A stretch of DNA of 7,077 nucleotides from Acidobacteriota bacterium. GTDB taxonomy: Bacteria > Acidobacteriota > Vicinamibacteria > Vicinamibacterales > CAVVIG01. Positions 1 to 7,076 of this stretch are shown piece after piece. Where the stretch lies: NCBI GenBank assembly GCA_003222555.1, contig QHWL01000219.1, positions 1 through 7,077 on the forward strand, in the 5' to 3' direction. The number at the start of each line of letters is the position of its first letter. Position 1 is the stretch's first letter. Made by a program: the position numbers and the translations under genes. The notes below the pieces were generated by a model. The model worked only from the letters and a program-made list of their open reading frames with translations. It searched no databases and had not been told where the DNA came from.

Positions 1-310
1 CAGCGCGAACTAACGCTGATGCCCAGCCTCGGCTTCTCTTGGCCTCGGCTCGGCATGGCCGCAGGCGCTATTCACTGGCACTGGGGCCCCACGCCGGGGC
101 CCCGCCTACAAGCGCGAACTGACGCTGATGCCTCGCGGCGGAGTCATCTTCTATGCTCGCGGGGCCCCACCCCCGCTCGCTCGCGCTGCGGCGCTCGAAG
201 ACTCGCTGTCCTCGCGCGGGCCGCAGGCGCTTGGCCTCGGCTCGGCACGCCACCCCTGCGCGGCTGCCGCGCTGGGGACCCCGGCATGGCCGCAGGCGCT
301 ATTGACTGGC
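1..310. repeat. Non-coding mosaic of short GC-rich repeats upstream of aroB
   Basis: No credible gene is seen here; the open frames have repeat-derived, Arg/Ala/Pro-rich translations. Instead the stretch is built from repeated modules. Bases 2-23 and 111-132 match at 21 of 22 positions. Bases 38-55 and 230-247 are identical. Bases 51-79 and 282-310 match at 28 of 29. In the left copy the last two modules run together without a break. In the right copy they are separated by an extra stretch that duplicates CGGCA at its edges (243-247 and 282-286). The palindromic octamer GGGGCCCC occurs at 83, 96 and 161. The region looks like layered repeat insertions, not a decayed gene. Confidence 0.75.
153..181 (+). 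repeat. 29-bp direct repeat, left copy flanking aroB
   Basis: This stretch begins ATGCTCGCGGGGCCCC and is identical over 29 bases to 1590-1618, which leads into the 82-bp tandem array downstream of aroB. The two copies are in the same orientation and 1437 bp apart, and they bracket aroB with its leader. After the identical core the two sites diverge. Confidence 0.85.
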
Positions 311-392
311 GTAAGAGGCACTTCGAGGTGAGTGCTATCCTACATCCGCAGCCGAAGCTCCCGCGCCCCGGGCGAGCCTCGAAATTGCGGTA

Positions 393-465
393 AACGCAGG
401 GCCCGCTGAGCGCGCAGAGAACGGTCCAAAAAAGAACTCTCTGCGAACTCGGCGTGCTCCGCGTT
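393..465. repeat. Imperfect inverted repeat (hairpin family, copy 1) in the aroB leader
   Basis: The arms at 393-420 and 438-465 are complementary at 22 of 28 positions around a 17-base A-rich loop. A closely similar element, in the same orientation, lies at 6193-6255. This resembles a type of intergenic hairpin repeat (CGCTGAG/CGCAGAG words) common in some environmental bacterial genomes; that comparison is from general familiarity. It ends 21 bases before the aroB ATG, so it would form a stem in the aroB leader RNA if transcription starts upstream of it. Confidence 0.75.
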
Positions 466-486
466 CAACGTGGGCAAACACATCAC

Positions 487-1572
487 ATGGATCCGGTCCG
501 CATCGATGTCACCACACCGTCGCGCGCGTATGCCATCACTCTCGAGGATGGCGCGCTCGACCGCGTCGGCGCGCTCCTGGACGGTCTTCGCGTCCCCAAC
601 CGCCGCTTCGTCGCATCGAGCCCGCTCGTGTGGCGGCTGCACGGACGCCGGCTCGCGCGCGCGCTCGGCCCGGTCGAGCCGATCCTGGTCCCCGACGGGG
701 AGCGATTCAAACTGCTGTCCACCGTTACGCGGATCTACGACTCGCTCGTGCGCGCCAACGCGGAACGCGGCTCGACGCTCGTCACCTTCGGCGGCGGCGT
801 CATCGGCGACATGGCGGGTTTCGCCGCGGCCACCTACCTGCGCGGAATCGCGCTCGTGCACGTGCCGACGACGCTGCTCGCGCAGGTCGACAGCGCGATC
901 GGCGGCAAGGTTGGCGTCAATCATCCGTTGGGAAAAAATCTGATCGGATCCTTCTACCAGCCCCACGCGGTGGTCATCGATCCGTCGGTGCTCGGCACGC
1001 TGCCTCGGCGCGAGTTCCGCGCCGGTTTGTACGAAGTGATCAAGTACGGCATGACGTCGAGTCCGGGTCTCTTCGACCGTGTCGCGCGCGATCGCACCGC
1101 CATCTTCGCGCGCGAGCCGAAAGCGCTGATGCCGGTCATCGCCGAGTCGTGCCGCATCAAAGCGAGCGTCGTTTCCGCCGATGAAAGGGAGGCGGGGCTG
1201 CGCCGCATTCTGAACTTCGGCCACACCGTGGGACATGCGATGGAAGCGGTGACCAAGTACCGCCGGTACCGGCACGGCGAGGCGGTCGCCTATGGAATGC
1301 TCGTCGCCGCGCAACTGGCCGCCGGCCGCGGAGCCCTCGCCGAGGGCGATCGGAAAGTGTTGGCCGACCTCATCGCCAGCCTGGGACCGCTTCCTCCAAT
1401 CGCCGACCTCTCGTCCGCACTCATCCTCGAGGCGATGCAGCACGACAAGAAAATCATCGCCGGCCGCCTGCACTTCGTCCTGCCGACGGCGATCGGCACG
1501 ACGACCATCGTCGATGACGTGGCGGTGAAAGAGGTGAAGGACGCCCTCAGGCGCGTTGGCTTCCGGAAATGA
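487..1572 (+). CDS. aroB: 3-dehydroquinate synthase AroB
   Basis: This enzyme converts DAHP to 3-dehydroquinate in the second step of the shikimate pathway, using NAD+ and a divalent metal in the cytoplasm. The protein has 361 residues, the usual family length. The NAD-binding motif GGGVIGD is at 102-108, followed by GFAAATYLRGI. The segment 126-156 carries VPTTLLAQVDSAIGGKVGVN and the conserved K141 and K150. The predicted metal ligands are E183 (LYEVIKYG), H246 (NFGHTVGH) and H263 (HGEAVAYG); their spacing matches the E. coli ligands 184, 247 and 264. I chose the ATG at 487 because it gives the expected short N-terminus. An in-frame GTG at 454 would add 11 residues read from the right arm of the inverted repeat. 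There is no strong Shine-Dalgarno sequence; GTGGG 12 bases upstream is the only candidate. The gene stands alone and converges on the regulator gene. Confidence 0.96.
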   Translation: MDPVRIDVTTPSRAYAITLEDGALDRVGALLDGLRVPNRRFVASSPLVWRLHGRRLARALGPVEPILVPDGERFKLLSTVTRIYDSLVRANAERGSTLVTFGGGVIGDMAGFAAATYLRGIALVHVPTTLLAQVDSAIGGKVGVNHPLGKNLIGSFYQPHAVVIDPSVLGTLPRREFRAGLYEVIKYGMTSSPGLFDRVARDRTAIFAREPKALMPVIAESCRIKASVVSADEREAGLRRILNFGHTVGHAMEAVTKYRRYRHGEAVAYGMLVAAQLAAGRGALAEGDRKVLADLIASLGPLPPIADLSSALILEAMQHDKKIIAGRLHFVLPTAIGTTTIVDDVAVKEVKDALRRVGFRK

Positions 1573-1589
1573 CTTCTTTCGACTTCTTA

Positions 1590-1618
1590 ATGCTCGCGGG
1601 GCCCCACCCCCGCTCGCT
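1590..1618 (+). repeat. 29-bp direct repeat, right copy flanking aroB
   Basis: It is identical to 153-181. It starts 18 bases after the aroB stop codon and overlaps the first 21 bases of the 82-bp tandem array. It shows that the array unit and the upstream mosaic belong to one repeat family. Confidence 0.85.
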
Positions 1619-1849
1619 GGCACGGTCTTCGCTGTCCCTCGGCCTCGAGCGTAGACTCTCGACCTCGGGGTAAGACTCTGGGGCCCCACCCCCGCTCGAT
1701 AGCACGGTCTTCGCTGTCCCTCGGCCTCGAGCGTAGACTCTCGGCCTCGGGGTAAGACTCTGGGGCCCCACCCCCGCTCGCTGGCACGGTCTTCGCTGTC
1801 GCTCGGCCTCGAGCGTAGACTCTCGGCCTCGGGGTGAGACTCTGGGGCC
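1598..1849. repeat. Tandem array of three 82-bp units between convergent genes
   Basis: Three head-to-tail units of exactly 82 bp start at 1598, 1680 and 1762, each with GGGGCCCCACCCCCGCTCG. A stub of a fourth unit (GGGGCC) is at 1844-1849. Any two units differ at only a few bases: copy 1 has A for G near 1662, copy 2 has GATAG for GCTGG at 1698-1702, and copy 3 has a G near 1801 and GTGAG for GTAAG. Each unit also contains an internal direct repeat of CTCGGCCTCG. Because 82 is not a multiple of three, a coding repeat is unlikely. The array fills nearly all of the 286 bp between the stop codons of aroB and the response regulator. Its function is unknown. Confidence 0.92.
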
Positions 1850-1858
1850 GCGGGCGCG

Positions 1859-3273
<1,415 letters not shown>

Positions 3274-3277
<4 letters not shown>

Positions 3278-3825
3278 CGCAGCCAGCCGGCGGGGACACC
3301 CGCGCGGCGCGCCTCTTCCTGGAGGTCGGCGAGCGCTTTCTTGTCCTTCACAATCGCCAGTTTCAACCGGCCGAGCTCGGCAACGGCTTTCTGGCGATCG
3401 CTGCTGATGAGGGCGCGCTGCGCGGGATCGTCACGCGCCGTGAAATCGGCGGTGAGCGAGTTGATGCGGCTCTGCATCGCGTCGGCGTAGGTCTGGTCGC
3501 GATCCGCCTGCGCTTGCAGCTCTTTGACCTTGCCGCCCCAATAGGCCTGATCTTTGACCGGGGTCTTGTCCTTGTCTTTCTCCGCGTCTTTGGCATCGGC
3601 CGGTGGCGACGGAGGCTTCGTTGCACCGGGCGGAGGCACTGGCGGGGCCGGCGCGACACTCCCCAAATCCTTGTTCGTGTAGACCTTCGCCGGTTCTTTC
3701 AGCGCCTGCCTTCGCGCTTCTTCCTTGCGAGCGACGTCACCAAGCGACTGCGCAAACAGCGGCGCGCTGGCGCCAACGAGCGCGGTGGTGAAAACGACTG
3801 CGGTTAGCAAGACCCTGGGGCTCAT
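3274..3825 (-). CDS. Secreted coiled-coil protein of unknown function
   Basis: The 183-residue product has a clear signal peptide: a short basic start, a hydrophobic core at about 5-20 and a likely cut after LFA (about residue 25). It is therefore probably periplasmic. After it comes a charged helix (SLGDVARKEEARRQALK, 27-43), then a Pro/Ala-rich linker (57-77) and a Lys/Asp-rich stretch (79-92). A long helical region follows (93-172) with many Gln, Ala, Lys and Glu, and is likely a coiled coil. The C-terminus is RRAGVPAGWLR. I do not recognise a named family, though similar signal-peptide/VYTNKDL/GVPxGWLR proteins seem familiar from Acidobacteriota; this is unverified. There are no catalytic motifs. 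It shares an operon, with a 4-bp overlap, with the sigma-54 regulator downstream. It could be an envelope or sensory accessory protein, but this is a guess. Confidence 0.85.
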
Positions 3826-3828
3826 GAC

Positions 3829-3866
3829 TCGATAACTATCGAAAGACTTATCGGCTTGAAGCCGAT
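3829..3866 (-). promoter_or_regulatory. Nested dyads just upstream of the secreted-protein/regulator operon
   Basis: Three inverted repeats lie within 38 bp ahead of the ATG at 3825. On the + strand, 3850-3866 reads ATCGGCTTGAAGCCGAT, two perfect 8-base arms around one base. Bases 3829-3842 read TCGATAACTATCGA, two 6-base arms around two bases. On the mRNA strand a CGATAA...TTATCG pair also links the two. They could be operators or form mutually exclusive hairpins in the leader. The last dyad ends only 3 bases before the start codon, so either mode could affect translation or transcription. No matching riboswitch family was recognised. Confidence 0.5.
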
Positions 3867-3979
3867 GGTACGTGAGGGCCCCGGGGGGGTCAAGAATGCG
3901 CCGCGGGGCCGACCGAGGCGCGGGGCTTTGGGGCCTCGACTCCCCCTTCCGCCAAGGATTTAAGGTGTTTCAGGAGGCT
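3867..3979. other. Short GC-rich intergenic stretch between pilX and the secreted-protein gene
   Basis: This stretch contains G/C runs (for example at 3876-3889) and a weak dyad, GAGGC...GCCTC, at about 3914-3937 on the + strand. No stem followed by a T-run that would mark an intrinsic terminator for pilX is seen. No gene is supported. Confidence 0.4.
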
Positions 3980-4768
3980 TCACCCTGTCGGCCCTCGGGT
4001 CCACGGCGCCACTGCTTGTCGAATCTCACGCCAAGACAACACCCGCAGCCCCTGCCCGGAGACGGGCAGGCTGCCGCCTCTCAGCTGGCTGGCACCCACC
4101 CGGGCGACTGTGAGCTCGAGCGCCTTGTGCGAGCCGCGCGGCCCCCAAGCCTCGGCGCGCAAGGCGAGCACTCCAGCTCCCGGGTTCGCTGGCACGCCGT
4201 CGTGGAGCGGATCGTCGTCGTTCTCGGACGGGTCGTCGCCTACCATCACGGTGACGTAGAACGACGAGTTGATGGTGCCGGTCGGCGTCATGTCGTTCAG
4301 CTTGTCGTAGGCGAACAACTGCCACCGCGGGTTGTTCGGACCCCATGGCCGCTCGGTCGTCACGGCGTCCATGTCGGCGCCCGAGCAGGCCGTCGCTTTG
4401 GCGCAGTTCGCCATGTTCAGCAGTTCGGTCAAGTCGAGCTTCGAGCCATCGGCAAGCGTTCGAGTGCCGCTCGGGAGACCGTCGACGAACCCCGACGCCG
4501 AGGTGCCAGCCAGGACGCTGTTCCAGTCGGGAATCGACGCCAGATCATCCACGGCGCGCTCGGCCGCGGCGTCGGCCGCGTAGAACAATTCCGAACTGGT
4601 GCTGTAGTTTCTGGCGATTTTCGTTTCTGTCGTCGTGATCAAAAGCAAGGCGGCCCCCAGGGCCATCATCAAGAGCGTAGCCATCGTCGCCACGATCAGG
4701 GCGATGCCGCGCTCGCTGCGGGGATCGCGATCCGATACGACGGCTGCCGGCTCAGGATTCGTTGTCAT
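3980..4768 (-). CDS. pilX: PilX-like type IV pilus minor pilin (PilX N-terminal domain)
   Basis: The 262-residue protein resembles PilX-type minor pilins that help prime or tip type IV pili. A short polar leader ends in SERG (18-21). A hydrophobic segment follows (22-46, IALIVATMATLLMMALGAALLLITT), then TETKIARNYSTSSELFYAADAAAERAVDDL, the classic PilX_N helix. G21 is the likely prepilin-peptidase site. Position +5 is Val, not Glu, which is usual for PilX/GspK-like tip pilins. The periplasmic part has two cysteines (C122, C128) and an acidic loop, DDPSENDDDPLHD (178-190), that might bind calcium. I prefer the ATG at 4768, which has GGTGA five bases upstream, to a GTG at 4807. The C-terminus (GQGLRVLSWREIR, then 12 more residues) resembles the end of the PilY1-like protein. 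The gene is monocistronic-looking, with long gaps on both sides. Confidence 0.85.
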   Translation of the reverse strand: MTTNPEPAAVVSDRDPRSERGIALIVATMATLLMMALGAALLLITTTETKIARNYSTSSELFYAADAAAERAVDDLASIPDWNSVLAGTSASGFVDGLPSGTRTLADGSKLDLTELLNMANCAKATACSGADMDAVTTERPWGPNNPRWQLFAYDKLNDMTPTGTINSSFYVTVMVGDDPSENDDDPLHDGVPANPGAGVLALRAEAWGPRGSHKALELTVARVGASQLRGGSLPVSGQGLRVLSWREIRQAVAPWTRGPTG

Positions 4769-5239
4769 GGTGGTCACCCGACGAGATTCAAGCTGCGTGC
4801 GGCTCACGCCGAATCCAAACGCGTGATCCGGAACCGACCGTCGTATGCCCTACTCGATTTGACTTGCCAAGACTGTTCACCGCGATCGATTGGATTCCGG
4901 CATGTGCAATTCCATTTCCACGTCGCGCCCCTCTTTCCCCAGGCCTGAAATGCAAGGTTTTTTGTGATGGCGGGCACGGCCGCTCCTGCGACCGCGGCAA
5001 AAATTGAAACTGTGCGCGAGTTGACAGATGGAGCGTATTGCTCACATCGCCGCTCAACGGCTTCTCACGAAGAGGCACGAAGAACTCGAAGGCCAGGGAC
5101 CAAGCCGCAAGGACGACGATGCGCCGGGAAGCGCCGCGGCTGGGTTTATTGATGGGAGCGGAGCAGTTGTCCGAACGTCAGCGTGTCCGTGTCGTGAAGA
5201 TGGGCGTGCCGGGCGGCAACAGCGATTGGGTCAAAAAGT
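4769..5239. other. 471-bp gene-free stretch upstream of pilX
   Basis: No convincing gene is seen on either strand; the open frames lack start signals and known domains. The stretch holds the candidate sigma-54 promoter for pilX (4905-4920). Around 5066-5091 are roughly 10-base repeats of CACGAAG (5066, 5076, then CTCGAAG at 5085), which look like half of a degraded intergenic repeat. A small tight dyad, TGCCGGGCGGCA, is at 5207-5218, just past the TPR gene stop. Confidence 0.5.
4905..4920 (-). promoter_or_regulatory. Candidate sigma-54 (-24/-12) promoter of pilX
   Basis: On the - strand this reads TGGAAATGGAATTGCA. The essential GG and GC doublets are spaced exactly as in the sigma-54 consensus TGGCACRNNNNTTGCW, and the -12 part TTGCA is a full match. 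The -24 part keeps TGG and the A but lacks both C residues, so it is a partial match. It points toward pilX, about 137 bp from the preferred ATG. A sigma-54 activator gene lies in the same window, and pilin genes are sigma-54-controlled in several bacteria. Confidence 0.4.
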
Positions 5240-6163
5240 TCAAGACGCCGACGGGGTTTTCGGTGGGGTAGCGGAGTGCCCTGCCGCCAAGGCCTCAAGG
5301 TGCGCTTTCGCGCGCTCGGCATCTGGTCCGGAGGGCGCCATCTCCAAATACTGCTTGTAGGCTCGCTGGGCGTCCGCAACTCGGCCAACGCTTTCGAGAC
5401 TGATGGCCAGGGCGATGTGGAAGCTCGGTTCGCTCGGCGCCAGCGCAATCGCCTTCTCGAACGCAGGAATTGCCGCTTGCTCGTCGCCTTTCTTGTGAAG
5501 CGCTAGCGCGAGGTTGAACTGCGTGGCGTAGTCTTCTGGAAACAGGCCCGTGGCCACTCGGTATTCGGCAATCGCCCGATCCCATCGCTCCGCCTGACCG
5601 AAGGCGTGGGCCAGGTTGAAGCGATACTGCCATTTGTCGGGCGAGAGCTCGGCGGCTCGCGATAACTTGGCGATCGCTTCGTCGATGCGCCCCTGACGAG
5701 CGAGTGCCTGACCCATGTTGTTGAGCACCTCGGTGTCGTTCGGCCGCTCAGTGAGCAGTTGTTCGTAGTGCGCGCGCGCGGCCTCGAAGTCGCCCTTGGC
5801 GAAAGCGGCGGCGGCGGCTTGTTTGCCGTCGAAGAAGCTGCCGGTCGTTTTCGCGACAGCGTCCTCCTGGCGCCTCGGCGAGGAACTCTGCTGACGCGTG
5901 GCCGGCGCCGACGCCGTTGCCGCCGGCTGCGCCACCTTGTCGGCCGGCGCGGACCAATTCCAGGTCGCCGCGATCGCGATGACCACGACGAGCGACGCGA
6001 CGCTTCCCAACAGCAACGCCCGCTCCTTCGTCAGCCAGGCTGGGAGCGGGAGCTTGGAGGAGGCAACCGGAAGATGCGGCTCATCGCACCGGATGCACCG
6101 ATCGCGATCGGGGCGAGTCCGTGCTCCGCAGGACGCGCAAATGACGAAGTCGTTTTGGCTCAT
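5240..6163 (-). CDS. Zinc-ribbon, single-TM, TPR-repeat protein
   Basis: The 307-residue product has three parts. The N-terminal zinc ribbon has two CxxC pairs (C9/C12 and C23/C26; VICASCGARTRPDRDRCIRC). One transmembrane segment is at about 48-68 (ALLLGSVASLVVVIAIAAT). A low-complexity Ala/Ser/Gln linker (71-105) leads to about five TPR units between 115 and 278, with the typical G-x-x-x-x-A and A-x-x-P patterns, for example DTEVLNNMGQALARQGRIDEAIAKLSRAAELSP. A short Pro/Ser tail ends it. The zinc ribbon should be cytoplasmic and the TPRs on the other side of the membrane; the topology is inferred. TPR proteins act as scaffolds, and its place between pilY1- and pilX-like genes suggests a pilus-related accessory role, in the manner of PilF/Tgl-type TPR proteins but without their lipoprotein signal. 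The ATG at 6163 is preferred; a TTG at 6187 would add eight residues. Confidence 0.85.
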   Translation of the reverse strand: MSQNDFVICASCGARTRPDRDRCIRCDEPHLPVASSKLPLPAWLTKERALLLGSVASLVVVIAIAATWNWSAPADKVAQPAATASAPATRQQSSSPRRQEDAVAKTTGSFFDGKQAAAAAFAKGDFEAARAHYEQLLTERPNDTEVLNNMGQALARQGRIDEAIAKLSRAAELSPDKWQYRFNLAHAFGQAERWDRAIAEYRVATGLFPEDYATQFNLALALHKKGDEQAAIPAFEKAIALAPSEPSFHIALAISLESVGRVADAQRAYKQYLEMAPSGPDAERAKAHLEALAAGHSATPPKTPSAS

Positions 6164-6192
6164 CGCCGTCCCAGTTCCCCAATTCAACGATC

Positions 6193-6255
6193 AACGCAGA
6201 AACCGCTGAGCACACAGAGAAGGCTTGGCTCTGCGCCCTCCGCGTGTTCTGCGTT
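6193..6255. repeat. Imperfect inverted repeat (hairpin family, copy 2) between pilY1 and the TPR gene
   Basis: The arms at 6193-6219 and 6229-6255 are complementary at 21 of 27 positions around a 9-base loop. The sequence and orientation match the element at 393-465 (both share AACGCAG...CGCTGAG...CAGAGA). One arm reaches the first base of the pilY1 stop codon (6255-6257). It could act as an mRNA stem after pilY1, attenuating or stabilising the message. Confidence 0.78.
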
Positions 6256-7076
6256 CATCTCACCTCGCGCCACGACAGAATCCGCACGCCGGCCTGCCCG
6301 ACGCCGTTGTTGTAGGCCGTCTGATCGCCAAACATTTGTACCTTGCCGCCGGCGGCGAATACCAGATGCTGATCGACAATGAAGGGCGCCGTCGCGCGCA
6401 CACCGGCGATGCTCGTCACGAGCGTCGAGTCTTTGCTGTCGAACTTGCCGTCGGCGTTGGTGTCGTACGCCGCACCACCGATGAAGGTGAGCGCGTAGAG
6501 CTTCGCGATCGGCGGCGTACACGGCGTCGCGGGTGTCGTGGTCGTCGTCGTGAAGAACACGATGTCGCCGGCGACGGCTGGGAACGCCGAGACCTTCTCG
6601 TCGCTGCCGGAGTTGTCGACTTTCAGCAGAATGGGGTTGAACGTCACCGTGCCGGTGGCGCCGTTGTCGAGCACCCCCATGAGCTTGTACGACTGCGAGA
6701 CGCCACTGGACGGCAGCAGGTCGCTCCCGGTGCCGAAGAAAATGTACTGTTGCGTGCCGACATTGACGGTCGCCATCGAGGCAAAGATCGGCTGATGTTG
6801 TGTCGTGTCGTCGTACAGCTTCGTGGCGTTGGTGGTCGTGAAGATCGGGACGTTCGAGGCATCGAGCCCGATGTCGAAGCGCCAGACGCGGCCGTCGATG
6901 TCCCCGAGATACGCCTTGTTGATGAAGCGCGAATCGGATGGCCCGGTGGCGACCGGATCGGTTTGCAGCGCGTTCTTGAGCTTCGTGCAGTCGTCGACCG
7001 CCGCCGCGGCGCAGTTGTCCACCGTCTCGGCCAGCCCGTCATTGCCGACATCCCGCGAATCGAGCAACGCACCGTC
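6255..7076 (-). CDS. pilY1: PilY1-like type IV pilus tip/adhesin protein, C-terminal part (5' end outside window)
   Basis: Only the last 273 residues are visible; the reading frame continues beyond the right edge. PilY1 proteins sit at the pilus tip, with a C-terminal beta-propeller that controls extension and retraction. Blade signatures are AYLGDIDGRVWRFDI (visible residues 55-69), QQYIFFGTGSDL (109-120), GDIVFF (170-175) and KLYALTF (192-198). DTNADGKFDSKD (205-216) resembles a DxNxDGxxD calcium loop, and VGNDGLAE (10-17) is a second acidic loop near the first blade. A Thr run (176-181) is low complexity. The protein ends GQAGVRILSWREVR, echoing the end of the PilX-like protein. The stop codon is joined to the inverted repeat. 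The TPR gene starts 91 bp downstream on the same strand, so the two may be co-transcribed. The full-length protein would be expected to be about 1000 residues or more. Confidence 0.82.
   Translation of the reverse strand, partial: DGALLDSRDVGNDGLAETVDNCAAAAVDDCTKLKNALQTDPVATGPSDSRFINKAYLGDIDGRVWRFDIGLDASNVPIFTTTNATKLYDDTTQHQPIFASMATVNVGTQQYIFFGTGSDLLPSSGVSQSYKLMGVLDNGATGTVTFNPILLKVDNSGSDEKVSAFPAVAGDIVFFTTTTTTPATPCTPPIAKLYALTFIGGAAYDTNADGKFDSKDSTLVTSIAGVRATAPFIVDQHLVFAAGGKVQMFGDQTAYNNGVGQAGVRILSWREVR

Noticed and set aside
333..341. Extended -10-like TGCTATCCT ahead of aroB
   Set aside because: No -35 element at suitable spacing (TTGACT at 302 is about 28 bases away), and the -10 match is only partial, so it is too weak to call.
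19..393. Open frames in the left-hand repeat mosaic
   Set aside because: The translations repeat themselves along with the DNA repeats, and the same word types appear in other frames, so they are repeat artefacts.
340..1689. 449-codon open frame on the - strand antisense to aroB
   Set aside because: It covers the clear aroB gene, its translation is Arg/Asp/Glu-rich with no domain, and its ends are read from repeat DNA. Long antisense frames are expected in GC-rich genes.
1598..1849. CRISPR array
   Set aside because: The units are contiguous, with no unique spacers between conserved repeats, and there are no cas genes.
3914..3937. Terminator after pilX
   Set aside because: The stem is short and imperfect and is not followed by a T-run on the - strand.
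5021..5049. TTGACA as a -35 element on the + strand
   Set aside because: There is no acceptable -10 at 16-18 bases, and no + strand gene follows it.
4788..5078. 96-codon - strand open frame upstream of pilX
   Set aside because: Composition is irregular, there is no recognisable domain, and it spans the candidate promoter and overlaps the alternative pilX start.
5038..5271. 77-codon + strand open frame in the gap upstream of pilX
   Set aside because: It has no domain or ribosome site, starts in repeat-like sequence and overlaps the end of the TPR gene.
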